Assembly (NCBI GenBank): GCA_040216885.1
Contig: JAVJOG010000009.1
Coordinates: 1 to 60,162, forward strand
DNA from: Parvibaculum sp040216885
Lineage (GTDB): Bacteria > Pseudomonadota > Alphaproteobacteria > Parvibaculales > Parvibaculaceae
Direction: 5' to 3'
Length of the DNA: 60,162 nucleotides
Numbering within the stretch: position 1 is the first letter of the stretch; each line of letters begins with the position of its first letter. The translations under genes were made by a program, and so were the position numbers. Below, one piece after another: positions 15,774 through 24,061 of the stretch. The notes beneath the pieces were generated by a model, which worked only from the letters and a program-made list of their open reading frames with translations, had not been told where the DNA came from and ran no database searches.

Positions 15774-16090
15774 TGCTGTTTGTCCTTTTCGGCTGCCGCC
15801 TTCAACGCTTCTTCCAGTGCGTCGAGTTTCGGGCCCCAGAAGCGGCGGATGTTGGCGAGCCAGTTTTCCAGTCCTTCGAAGCCCGACGGATCGAGCGAAT
15901 AGATGCGCCGTTGCGCGTCGATGCGCATGCGCACCAGCCGCGCCGATTTCAGCGCTTTCAGATGCTGCGAGACGGCGGGCGCGCTCATCTCGAAGCGGCG
16001 CGCGATCTCGCCGGCCGGCATTTCGCCGGCGCCGAGCATTTCGACGATCTGGCGGCGTGTGGGGTCGGCGAGGGCGGTGAAACTTTCCAT
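15770..16090 (-). CDS. ArsR family transcriptional regulator
   Basis: A 106-residue winged-helix repressor: MESFTALADPTRRQIVEML, AGEIARRFEMSAPAVSQHLKALKSARLV, then RRIYSLDPSGFEGLENWL. It has no cysteine metal site, which places it in the ArsR group paired with SRPBCC proteins. A perfect 12-base palindrome 21 bases upstream of the start codon is its likely operator, so it should control its own operon. Confidence 0.9.
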   Translation of the reverse strand: MESFTALADPTRRQIVEMLGAGEMPAGEIARRFEMSAPAVSQHLKALKSARLVRMRIDAQRRIYSLDPSGFEGLENWLANIRRFWGPKLDALEEALKAAAEKDKQQ

Positions 16091-16110
16091 GGCTCTTAAT
16101 TTGCGTATCT

Positions 16111-16122
16111 ACTTAATTAAGT
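16111..16122. promoter_or_regulatory. Palindromic operator for the ArsR-SRPBCC-VOC operon
   Basis: ACTTAATTAAGT is a perfect 12-base palindrome located 21 bases before the ArsR start codon, in an AT-rich patch unlike the surrounding sequence. Short AT-rich palindromes at this place are typical ArsR-family operators. Binding is inferred from position. Confidence 0.55.
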
Positions 16123-16247
16123 CAAATCAAAAATGATAATGCACCGATCAGCGGCGCAAAATCGCCGGTTTCGCCTGACAAATGAGGGGGTCTTGTGGTT
16201 AGACTCCGCTTCGGGGTGCTGAATTGGATGCTGGTGGAGCCTCCAGA

Positions 16248-18077
16248 ATGAATTTTCGGAAATGGCTGCCGGGCGCGCTGGCCGCGGCCGGGCTGGCCAT
16301 CTGCACAAGCGGGGCGGCTGCGGAGACCTATGCCTCTGTCGACACGGCAACGATGGCGCCGGTGGCGAGCGGTGCGGAGCATGTCGATCCGGCATTGACG
16401 CGGACGCCGGAAGGTTTCCGCTGGCGCATCACCCGGCTCGCCTGGACCGAAAGCGACGAGCGCGCCTTCGGCGAGTTCGTGACCGCGATCGGCGACAGCA
16501 ATTGCCGCACCTATGACGAGTGCCTCAAGGGCCCGTGGAACATCTACCGGGCGAGCGACCCGCGCGGTATCTATTTCTATGCCGATTGCGCCGACCTGCC
16601 TTATGCGCTGCGCGCATACTTTGCGTGGAAGAACGGCTTGCCGTTTTCCTATGTCAGCGGCGTTGCGCCTGTCGGGCAATCGCGCGACCTCAGATATTCC
16701 CGCTACGGCAATTATGCGGTGCGTCGCACCGATGTCGTGCCGCAGGCCGAAGGCGTGTTTCCGAATGCGCGGACCGTTCTCGCGGCGATCAACAATGCCG
16801 TTTCAAGTGCGATGTTCCGCTTCGCGCCGGAGCGCATGCGCGGCGAGCTCTTCGACTTCTATCCGGTGAAACTGCAAAAGGGCAGCATTCGGCCGGGCAC
16901 CGTCATCTACGATCCGAACGGCCATGTCGCGGTCGTCTACAGCGTCGACGACGAGGGCCGCATCCGGTTCATCGACACGCATCCCGACAATTCGCTGACA
17001 CGCGGCAGCTACGGCAAGCGCTTCGTGCGCGCGTCGCCGCCGATGGGGGCGGGTTTCAAGAACTGGCGGCCGATGAAGCTCGTCGGCGCGCAACAGGGCG
17101 CGGACGGCACGTGGTATGGCGGGCGCGCCGTCGTTGCCGGCGACGGCGAGCTTGCCGACTGGTCGGACGAACAATTCCACGGCACCGAGAGTCCGCGCCC
17201 CGCGGGCTGGTCGTCGGCGGCCTTCGTCTATCAGGGCGAGCGGCTCGATTATTACGATTATGTGCGGCAGGCCGTTGCCGGGCGCGACGTGACCTACGAT
17301 CCCATCGTCGAGACGCGGGCAATGGTGCGCGAGCTTTGCGACGATCTCTACTATCGCGCGATCTCGGTCGACATTGCCGTCAAGGCCGGGCTTCACCAGC
17401 GGCCGCAGCCATCGCGCCTGCCCGACAATATCTACGGCACATCCGGCGACTGGGAGACCTATTCGACGCCGTCGCGCGATGCACGGCTGAAGGCTTCCTT
17501 CGCCGAATTGCGCGATCAGGTGGTGCGCTTCGTCGCGATGGCGGAAGCCGGCGACGCGAAGCTCGCCTATGCGGGCGCGGATCTCGCCGGCGACCTGAAG
17601 CAGGCCTATCGGGAAGAAGCGGGTGCCTGCAAGGTTGCCTATGTCGCCAGTGACGGTTCGGAGCGGGTGTTGAGTTTCGACGCGGCGCGGGCGCGCGTGT
17701 TCGATTTTTCGTTCGACCCGCATCATTGCCCGGAACTGCGCTGGGGCGCGCGTTCGGAAGCCGAGCTTGCGACCTGTCCGGACGGGGAGACAAAACTCGC
17801 CTGGTACGACGCGCAACAGCGGCTCAGGAACCAGACCGAACGCACCTATGACGCACACATGGGGTTTTCGCTTGCCGACCTCAAGGCGCGCGCGCCTGGC
17901 AGCGGGCAGGATGCGCCGCCCGACACCGATGCGATGGCGGCGCTCAGAGCTTTGGCGGTGCGAGACGAGAACCTTGAGACGGCCGATGTGCCGGCGCTTC
18001 GGGGCAGCGACCTAGAAGCGCCGCCAGACGGCGAGGCGGAGCGTGCGTTCGAGGATGGCGTCGCGGCCGAGGACTGA
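16248..18077 (+). CDS. Secreted hypothetical protein with papain-like Cys/His/Asp pattern
   Basis: A 609-residue protein with a clear Sec signal (FRKWLPGALAAAGLAICTSGAAA). I do not recognise a named family. It contains YADCADLPYALRAYFAWKNG (Cys at a helix start), then GHVAVVYSVDDEG and FIDTHPDN, an order of Cys...His...Asp that fits a papain/NlpC-P60-like hydrolase. If so, a cell-wall or peptide substrate is possible. The rest (about residues 270-600) is hydrophilic with scattered cysteines and no visible motif. Start ATG 16248 has GGAG eight bases upstream. The 3' end overlaps the convergent barrel gene by 66 bases. Confidence 0.72.
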   Translation: MNFRKWLPGALAAAGLAICTSGAAAETYASVDTATMAPVASGAEHVDPALTRTPEGFRWRITRLAWTESDERAFGEFVTAIGDSNCRTYDECLKGPWNIYRASDPRGIYFYADCADLPYALRAYFAWKNGLPFSYVSGVAPVGQSRDLRYSRYGNYAVRRTDVVPQAEGVFPNARTVLAAINNAVSSAMFRFAPERMRGELFDFYPVKLQKGSIRPGTVIYDPNGHVAVVYSVDDEGRIRFIDTHPDNSLTRGSYGKRFVRASPPMGAGFKNWRPMKLVGAQQGADGTWYGGRAVVAGDGELADWSDEQFHGTESPRPAGWSSAAFVYQGERLDYYDYVRQAVAGRDVTYDPIVETRAMVRELCDDLYYRAISVDIAVKAGLHQRPQPSRLPDNIYGTSGDWETYSTPSRDARLKASFAELRDQVVRFVAMAEAGDAKLAYAGADLAGDLKQAYREEAGACKVAYVASDGSERVLSFDAARARVFDFSFDPHHCPELRWGARSEAELATCPDGETKLAWYDAQQRLRNQTERTYDAHMGFSLADLKARAPGSGQDAPPDTDAMAALRALAVRDENLETADVPALRGSDLEAPPDGEAERAFEDGVAAED

Positions 18078-18830
18078 ATGTTCCATGCCGGCTTCGAGCG
18101 CCCAGCCGGGCGCGACATCGTGGACGACCGACAGCGCAAGCTTTCCCGACTGATATGTATCCCCGGTGGCCGTGGCGGATAGTGCGGCGGCGTTGAGGCT
18201 CTTTGCCAGAAACATGACACCGGGCCAGGGCTTTGCGCCGAAGGTGATGTCGGCGCGGACTTCGTCGGGGCGTCCGCGATCGCGGTAGCGCCAGGCGACT
18301 TCCTGCACCGAGAATGCGTCGATCCCGAAGAGCTTTTCGTTGCGCGCAACGACCAGCACCAGTTCGGCGTCGATGTCGCCCTTGGCGGTGGCGGCCGGAT
18401 TGTTGGCGGCGCCGGCGAGATGCAGCGTTGCGAGCGGCTGCACCGAGAAATGCGTGCCGGCCCATGTGCCGAATGCAAAGCGCGCGCCGGCCTTGAGGCG
18501 CGTCAGTCCTTGCTCACGGAAATTCATGCCGAAGAAGTCGGTCTTGTCGGTTACCCAGGCAGCCTCGCCGGTCAGTGTCAGGCGCGGGGTCAGTCCGTAT
18601 TCGGCATAGGGCGCGATTTCGATTTTCGTGTAGCGCGGCTTCCACTGCTTGTTGCCGCTGCCATCATATCGTTCGCCGGCCGTCATGTGGGTCATGGGCA
18701 CGATCAACTCGCCGGTGCCGGGCGCAAGCGGCCAGCCGCCGGCTTCCGCTTCGCCCGCGACATGCAGGAGAATGGACGCCAGCACTGAGACAGCCGATTT
18801 TCGATGGTTCCGCGGATGCCCCAGCCGCAA
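18012..18830 (-). CDS. Putative outer-membrane beta-barrel protein
   Basis: A 272-residue protein with an N-terminal signal-like segment (SVLASILLHVAGEAEA). Alternating hydrophobic/polar strands follow (ARFAFGTWAGTHFSVQPLATLHL, ADITFGAKPWPGVMFLAKSL), and it ends in aromatic Phe (VWRRF), the usual signal for insertion by the BAM complex. The family is not recognised by name. It is convergent with and overlaps the secreted papain-like gene by 66 bases. A role in the envelope is inferred only from the strand pattern. Confidence 0.7.
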   Translation of the reverse strand: MRLGHPRNHRKSAVSVLASILLHVAGEAEAGGWPLAPGTGELIVPMTHMTAGERYDGSGNKQWKPRYTKIEIAPYAEYGLTPRLTLTGEAAWVTDKTDFFGMNFREQGLTRLKAGARFAFGTWAGTHFSVQPLATLHLAGAANNPAATAKGDIDAELVLVVARNEKLFGIDAFSVQEVAWRYRDRGRPDEVRADITFGAKPWPGVMFLAKSLNAAALSATATGDTYQSGKLALSVVHDVAPGWALEAGMEHSVLGRDAILERTLRLAVWRRF

Positions 18831-18950
18831 TATGTCCCCCTCGCCCTGCGCGATGGTGGCGGACGGTCTTGCCCCTGTAAAGCGATGGACCTAAGTAGAG
18901 GGCCGGGCACGATAATTTTTCTGTGCCCGTATTGCGCAAAGGATGCCGCC

Positions 18951-19538
18951 TTGTCCCGTTCGCCCGAAACCATCGAATTGCTGCTGACGCGCCGGTCGGC
19001 CAAGGCGCTGACCATGGTCGAACCGGGCCCCGACGAGACGGAGCTGCAAACGATCCTGCGGATCGGCGCGCGCGTGCCCGATCACGGGAAGCTCGCGCCA
19101 TGGCGCTTCGTCGTCTTCCAGGGCGAGGCGCGGCGCGCCTTCGGCGCGATACTCGGCCGCGTCTACGCGAAAGTTCAGCCGAATGCCGGCGACGACCAGA
19201 TCGAGTTCGAGACCAATCGTTTCATGCGGGCGCCGGTGGTGGTGGCCGTGATCTCGCGGGTGACGCCGGGGATCAAGATTCCCGAATGGGAGCAATTGCT
19301 GTCGGCGGGCGCCGTCTGTCAGAACATGCTGGTCGCGGCAACCGCGCTTGGATACGGCGCCCAGTGGCTGACCGAATGGTATGCGTTCGACCCGGAGGCC
19401 GGGCAGGCGCTCGGCCTCAAGGACAATGAGCGCGTCGCGGGCTTCATTTATCTGGGCAGCGAGAGCGTTGCGAAGGACGAACGTCCGCGGCCGGAGCTTT
19501 CCGAGATCGTATCGGTGTGGCAAGGGCAGGCGGAATGA
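18951..19538 (+). CDS. Nitroreductase family protein
   Basis: A 195-residue FMN-dependent nitroreductase of the YdjA-like type: LLLTRRSAK at the FMN-binding start, ARVPDHGKLAPWRFVVFQG, and ALGYGAQWLTEWYAFDP. It reduces nitro or quinone groups with NAD(P)H. The likely start is TTG 18951 with AAAGGAT six bases upstream; earlier in-frame codons encode unrelated sequence. An inverted repeat CGGGCAC/GTGCCCG (18904-18929) lies just upstream and may be regulatory. It overlaps the HAD gene by 4 bases. Confidence 0.9.
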   Translation: MSRSPETIELLLTRRSAKALTMVEPGPDETELQTILRIGARVPDHGKLAPWRFVVFQGEARRAFGAILGRVYAKVQPNAGDDQIEFETNRFMRAPVVVAVISRVTPGIKIPEWEQLLSAGAVCQNMLVAATALGYGAQWLTEWYAFDPEAGQALGLKDNERVAGFIYLGSESVAKDERPRPELSEIVSVWQGQAE

Positions 19539-20257
19539 ACGCCGAGGATGCCTTGCGCGGCGTGTTGTTCGACAAGGACGGGACGCTGTTCGAATATCAC
19601 GGCACATGGGCGCCGATCCTCGCGGAAGCCGCGGAGGTGGCGGCGCGCGGGCAGGCCGCACTCGTGCCCGAAATGCTCGAAGCGATCGGCTACGACACGT
19701 CATGCCACAGGATCAGACCTGGCAGTATTGCCGGCGGCGGCGACACGTTCGGTCTTGTCGACGCATGGCTGACGATTGCCGGCGGATGGGAGCGGGCGGC
19801 GCTGATCGCGGAAATGGACGGTCTGTTCGTTCGCCTCGCGCCCGAACGGTCGCTACCGGTTACCGAGCTGCCGCCTTTCTTCGCCGGTCTGAAGGACAGA
19901 GGTTTTGTGCTCGGCATTGCCACCAACGATGTGGAGGCGTCGGCGCGCGCCAGCCTGACGCGTTTCGGTATCGACGGCTTCGTCGACTTCTCGGCCGGTT
20001 ACGACCGCGGATACGGACAAAAACCCGGACCGGGCATGGCGCTGGCGTTCTGCGCGGCGACAGGGCTCGCCCCGCATCAGATCGCCGTCGTCGGCGACAA
20101 CACACACGATCTCGAGATGGGGCGCAGCGCCGGCGCCGGCCTCAATATCGGCGTGCTGACCGGCACCAGCGGGCATGACGATCTTGCGCCGTTTGCCGAT
20201 CACGTGATCGAGAGCATTGTTGCGCTGCCGGCGCTTCTCGACGGCCTCACGCGCTAG
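19535..20257 (+). CDS. HAD family hydrolase (phosphoglycolate phosphatase-like)
   Basis: A 240-residue haloacid dehalogenase phosphatase: motif I LFDKDGTLFEY, motif II LGIATNDVEASA, Lys in GYGQKPGPGM, and motif IV IAVVGDNTHDLEMGRSAG. It is close to Gph-type phosphatases. The start overlaps the nitroreductase stop (ATGA), so they are co-translated. The substrate is not evident. It overlaps the next gene, on the other strand, by 4 bases. Confidence 0.9.
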   Translation: MNAEDALRGVLFDKDGTLFEYHGTWAPILAEAAEVAARGQAALVPEMLEAIGYDTSCHRIRPGSIAGGGDTFGLVDAWLTIAGGWERAALIAEMDGLFVRLAPERSLPVTELPPFFAGLKDRGFVLGIATNDVEASARASLTRFGIDGFVDFSAGYDRGYGQKPGPGMALAFCAATGLAPHQIAVVGDNTHDLEMGRSAGAGLNIGVLTGTSGHDDLAPFADHVIESIVALPALLDGLTR

Positions 20258-21060
20258 GCATCCCAGATCGATTTGAAGTCGCGGTGCTCGCCGAGCAGGC
20301 GCTGGGCCGGCGTCTTCTTGTCGATGTGGCCGATCAGGTTTTGGTAGGTGCCGAAACCGCAAAGGTCGCGCAGGCGCGGTTCGAAGGACCTCACGAGATC
20401 GAGCGGGATGCCGAGTTGCTGGTTCTCCTGCTGGCGGATGTAACCGGCGCAATAGTTCATCGCGATGCCGACGCGGCGTTTGTCGGACTTGTTGGCGCCG
20501 CCGCCATGCCAGAGGCTGCCATGCCAGATCAGCACCGAGCCTTTGGGCATTTCGGCGGGGATGCTGTCGTAGTGCTGGCCGTAGGTGGGCGAGTGGTCCC
20601 ATTTATGCGTTTCCGGAATGATCCGCGTTGCGCCGTTCTCCTCGGTGAAATCGGTCAGCGCCCACATCGAGTTGCAGACGAAAGGTGCGTGCGGTTTCGC
20701 AACCGGCATCACCTGGTCGTCGGCATGGATCGGCTGGCCGGTTTCGCCGGGATCGATGGAGATGGAGGAGAGCGAGGAAACGAGACATCCTTCGTCGAGC
20801 AAACCTTCAATGACGGGCAGGACGTTTGAGTGGACCGGAATGCGCTGGAAGACCGGGGCGAGCGCCAGCAGGTTGTAGATGCGGACCGTTTTGTGACCCT
20901 CGAAGGTGTTTTTGGCCGGTACGACGTTCAGGTCGCGTTCGAGGCGGAGCAGGGTGCCGTTCAACTCGTCGATCAGGCCGGGTTCGATCGCGTTCTCGAC
21001 GATCGTATAGCCGTGGGTCTCTACCGCCGCGACATGGCGGGTCTTTTCATCCTCGGTCAT
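20254..21060 (-). CDS. Phytanoyl-CoA dioxygenase family protein
   Basis: A 268-residue Fe(II)/2-oxoglutarate oxygenase. The iron ligands fit PIHADDQVM (HxD) and a distal His in LIWHGSLWHGGGANKS; an Arg in DKRRVGIAMNYC may bind 2-oxoglutarate. Start ATG 21060 has GGGAGAG upstream; the frame extends upstream without a ribosome site. Downstream of a second 2OG-type oxygenase on the same strand (21140-22570). The hydroxylation target is unknown. Confidence 0.9.
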   Translation of the reverse strand: MTEDEKTRHVAAVETHGYTIVENAIEPGLIDELNGTLLRLERDLNVVPAKNTFEGHKTVRIYNLLALAPVFQRIPVHSNVLPVIEGLLDEGCLVSSLSSISIDPGETGQPIHADDQVMPVAKPHAPFVCNSMWALTDFTEENGATRIIPETHKWDHSPTYGQHYDSIPAEMPKGSVLIWHGSLWHGGGANKSDKRRVGIAMNYCAGYIRQQENQQLGIPLDLVRSFEPRLRDLCGFGTYQNLIGHIDKKTPAQRLLGEHRDFKSIWDA

Positions 21061-21139
21061 GCGTCTCTCCCGGCGTCTTCTTGCTTGCCGGGCATGATAC
21101 GCGACCGGCGGGCGCGGTCCATACCGCGCCTCCGCGGCG

Positions 21140-22570
21140 TCAGTCGCGCCAGCTTGTGGGCTTGACGTCGAAGGCGAGGCTGATGCGCTGCACATCGCCC
21201 GAGAAGGGCAGCGTACGGTGGAAGAGATAGGACGGGAAGAAGAGAGCGTCGCCTTCGCGCGGTTCATAGGCGATGGTCCGGGGTTCGAATTTTGCGTCGA
21301 ATTCCGGCGGCGGGTGGCCGAATTCGATCCAGCCGTCATGCGCGTCGTCCTTTCCCATCGTTGGCGGGAGCGCGACGTAGTAGACGCCGCTCATCCAGCC
21401 ACCGACATGGATGTGCGAATGCTGGTGGCCGCCCTCCGAAAGCAGCGTGCCCCAGAGGTCGATCTGGTAGGTGCGCGGCACCTGGCGCCGGTAGGGGTGG
21501 CCGGGCTCGCGTTTGATGCTGTCGAAATGCGCGTCGATGGCGCGCCGCAGCGTCTTTTCGAAGGCGATGAAGGGTTCGCGCGGATTGTCGAGCAGAAGTC
21601 CGGTCTGCCCGCCCTTGCGCGTCGCCTTGCCTTGCGGTTCCCACATCAGCGTCGGGTCGTCGCGCAGCGCCGCGGCCAGCGCCGCGTTGAGCGCCTTGAT
21701 GCCGTCGAAGCCTTCCGGCGGCGTCAGCGCCACGCGCGAGACGAGATTGCCGATCTCGGCGCGGTAGCCGGCCGGCATTTCGCCGAATTCCTGCGCGCGG
21801 GCGAAGGGCAGCCATGCGGCGGCGCGGCGCTCCGGCCCCATCCGGGCCAGTGTGCGCTCGAAAATCTCGGTTGCCTGCCGCGGCTGGCCGAGCCGCAATT
21901 GTGCAAGGCCGAGACTGACATAGGACATGCTGTCCTGCGGGTTGAGCGCGACGGCCTTTTCGTAGGCTGCGGCAGCCGCTTCGATGTTGCCGCGTTTCTG
22001 TTCGGCGTTGCCGAGATTGCCCCAGGCGGCCGAAAGGTTCGGGTTGCCGGCGATGGCGGTCTGGAAGGCCGCGATCGCTTCCTCGATGCGCTCCTGCCGG
22101 AGCAGCACCATGCCGAGGGATACGTGGTGGACGGGCCTCGGATCGGCTTCGAGCGTGCGGCGGTATTGCGTTTCGGCCTCGGCGAAGCGGTTGGCCCGTT
22201 GCAGGAGCTGACCAAGCGTCGCGGCGATGGCGGGATTGTCGGGGAAGACCTGCACGGCGGCTTCATAATGCGTGAGCGCATCGCCCCAGCGCCGCCGCTG
22301 CTGGAAGAGCCGGCCAAGATTGAGCCAGGGCGTCGGCTCCATCGGCGTCAGCTGCAGCGCGCGCGTCAGGAGCCGCTCGGCCTCGTCGAACTCGCCCCGC
22401 TCGACGACGATGGAGGCGAGCAACGCCATTGTGTCGCCGTCTTCAGGCGTTTCGGCCAGCATGGCGCGGGCCTGCTTTTCGGCGATCCCGCGTTTGCCCT
22501 GCTTCATCAAGTCGAGGACTTGCCGGTAGCGTTCGGGAATTTCGGGCGCGGCTGGTTGTTGGTCGGCCAA
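21140..22570 (-). CDS. TPR protein with C-terminal putative 2OG-Fe(II) oxygenase domain
   Basis: About 476 residues. The N-terminal half (roughly 15-260) is a run of tetratricopeptide repeats (NPNLSAAWGNLGNAEQKRGN, NPQDSMSYVSLGLAQLRLGQ). The C-terminal ~200 residues have HQHSHIHVGGWMSGVYYVALP and FFPSYLFHRTLPF, the pattern of the putative 2OG-Fe(II) oxygenase family often fused to TPRs. It may hydroxylate a protein or surface target held by the repeats. Start is uncertain: TTG 22570 with GGAAAG is my choice; no Met precedes the first TPR. It is divergent from chrA. Confidence 0.8.
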   Translation of the reverse strand: MADQQPAAPEIPERYRQVLDLMKQGKRGIAEKQARAMLAETPEDGDTMALLASIVVERGEFDEAERLLTRALQLTPMEPTPWLNLGRLFQQRRRWGDALTHYEAAVQVFPDNPAIAATLGQLLQRANRFAEAETQYRRTLEADPRPVHHVSLGMVLLRQERIEEAIAAFQTAIAGNPNLSAAWGNLGNAEQKRGNIEAAAAAYEKAVALNPQDSMSYVSLGLAQLRLGQPRQATEIFERTLARMGPERRAAAWLPFARAQEFGEMPAGYRAEIGNLVSRVALTPPEGFDGIKALNAALAAALRDDPTLMWEPQGKATRKGGQTGLLLDNPREPFIAFEKTLRRAIDAHFDSIKREPGHPYRRQVPRTYQIDLWGTLLSEGGHQHSHIHVGGWMSGVYYVALPPTMGKDDAHDGWIEFGHPPPEFDAKFEPRTIAYEPREGDALFFPSYLFHRTLPFSGDVQRISLAFDVKPTSWRD

Positions 22571-22726
22571 TATGCTTTCCGGTTTCTGCTGGTCGCGTTC
22601 AAGGGCGGGCTCAACCTGCACAGACAGGCCACGCCCGTCAATGCTGTCTTGGGCTGTACCTTGGCCCACAGGGTGGCATAGTCGGGCGGTTCGTCCCATT
22701 CGCGATTCACAGGCACGATTAACGAT

Positions 22727-24058
22727 ATGGCCAACCTGCCCGCCGTTACCTTCGCAGAAGCCTTTCGTGTCTGGACGAGGATCGGCTTTCTGAGCTTCGG
22801 CGGCCCTGCGGGGCAGATCGCGCTGATGCACCGGATTCTGGTCGAAGAGAAGAAGTGGCTCAGCGAGCCGCAATTCCTGCATGCGCTCAATTTCTGCATG
22901 TTGTTGCCGGGGCCGGAGGCGCAGCAGCTTGCGACCTATGCGGGCTGGCTGCTGCATGGCATCAAAGGCGGGCTCGCGGCCGGGCTGATGTTCATTCTGC
23001 CCGGCGTCGCGGTGATGCTGGGTTTGAGCATTCTCTATGCGGCTTATGCCGATCTCGGGCTTGTCGAGGCGTTGTTCTTCGGCATCAAGGCGGCGGTCTT
23101 TGCCGTCGTCATCGAAGCGCTGATCCGCATATCGAAACGGATGCTGAAATCCGCCGCGCTTTATGGGTTGGCGGGCGCGGCATTCGCGGCGATCTTCTTT
23201 TTCGACGTGCCGTTCCCGCTGGTGGTCGGCGCCGCGGCCGCTTTCGGGCTTGTCGCGGCGCGGGCGGCGCCCGGCATTTTCGGTTCGCTGCTGGCGGCGA
23301 AGGAGGACGGCGAGACGGAAGTCGAAGCGCCGGCGCATACGCGCATCACGGCCGGTCGCACGATTGCCGTTGCGCTGGTGGGCGGGTTTGTGTGGCTCGG
23401 GCCGGTCGCCGTGCTGTTGTTCACGCTTGGCGCCGGGCATGTATTCGCACAGGAAGCGGTTTTCTTCAGCAAGATGGCGGTTGTCACTTTCGGTGGCGCC
23501 TATGCGGTACTTGCTTATGTCGCGCAGGAGGCGGTGCAGTTTTACGGCTGGCTTGCGCCGGGCGAAATGCTGGACGGGCTCGGGCTTGCCGAGACGACGC
23601 CCGGGCCGCTCATTCTGGTGTTGCAATTCGTCGGTTATCTCGCCGCCTATCGCGAGGCGGGCGGGCTCGACCCGGTGGCGGCGGGCGTCATCGGCGCGAC
23701 CATCACGGTCTGGGTGACGTTCGCGCCGTGCTTCCTGTGGATTTTTCTCGGTGCGCCCTACATCGAGCGGCTGCGCAAGGTCGCGTTGCTCAACGCCGCT
23801 TTCGCCGCCATTACGGCGGCGGTCGTCGGCGTCATTCTCAATCTTGCGCTCTGGTTCGGCCTCCATGTGCTGTTCGGCACGGTGGCGGAAGTGCGCGTGT
23901 CGGTGTTGCGGCTCTGGGTACCGGAACTTGCGACGCTCGACCCGTGGGCGCTGGCGCTGAGCGCAGGGGCGCTCGTCGCCATGCTCAGGTTTCACATCGG
24001 CATGCTGCCGGTGCTCGGCGTTTCCGCCGCGCTCGGGCTTGCGATCAGGCTTGTCTGA
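22727..24058 (+). CDS. chrA: Chromate transporter ChrA
   Basis: A 443-residue long-chain CHR protein with two homologous halves. The first has TRIGFLSFGGPAGQIALMHRILVEEKKWLSEPQFLHALNFCMLLPGPEAQQLATY (family signature spread over 17-70); the second has KMAVVTFGGAYAVLAYVAQEAV and AETTPGPLILVLQFVGYLAAY. Known members export chromate by proton antiport. No chrB regulator is adjacent, so the physiological substrate could differ. About ten to twelve membrane helices are visible. Confidence 0.92.
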   Translation: MANLPAVTFAEAFRVWTRIGFLSFGGPAGQIALMHRILVEEKKWLSEPQFLHALNFCMLLPGPEAQQLATYAGWLLHGIKGGLAAGLMFILPGVAVMLGLSILYAAYADLGLVEALFFGIKAAVFAVVIEALIRISKRMLKSAALYGLAGAAFAAIFFFDVPFPLVVGAAAAFGLVAARAAPGIFGSLLAAKEDGETEVEAPAHTRITAGRTIAVALVGGFVWLGPVAVLLFTLGAGHVFAQEAVFFSKMAVVTFGGAYAVLAYVAQEAVQFYGWLAPGEMLDGLGLAETTPGPLILVLQFVGYLAAYREAGGLDPVAAGVIGATITVWVTFAPCFLWIFLGAPYIERLRKVALLNAAFAAITAAVVGVILNLALWFGLHVLFGTVAEVRVSVLRLWVPELATLDPWALALSAGALVAMLRFHIGMLPVLGVSAALGLAIRLV

Positions 24059-24061
24059 CGT

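Noticed and set aside
21140..23995. A 951-residue open frame on the minus strand
   Set aside because: Only the part below 22570 shows real TPR and oxygenase motifs. The rest is antisense to chrA and is arginine- and histidine-rich with no family pattern.
22727..24058. chrA as part of a chromate-resistance island
   Set aside because: No chrB regulator, mobile element or composition change is seen around it.
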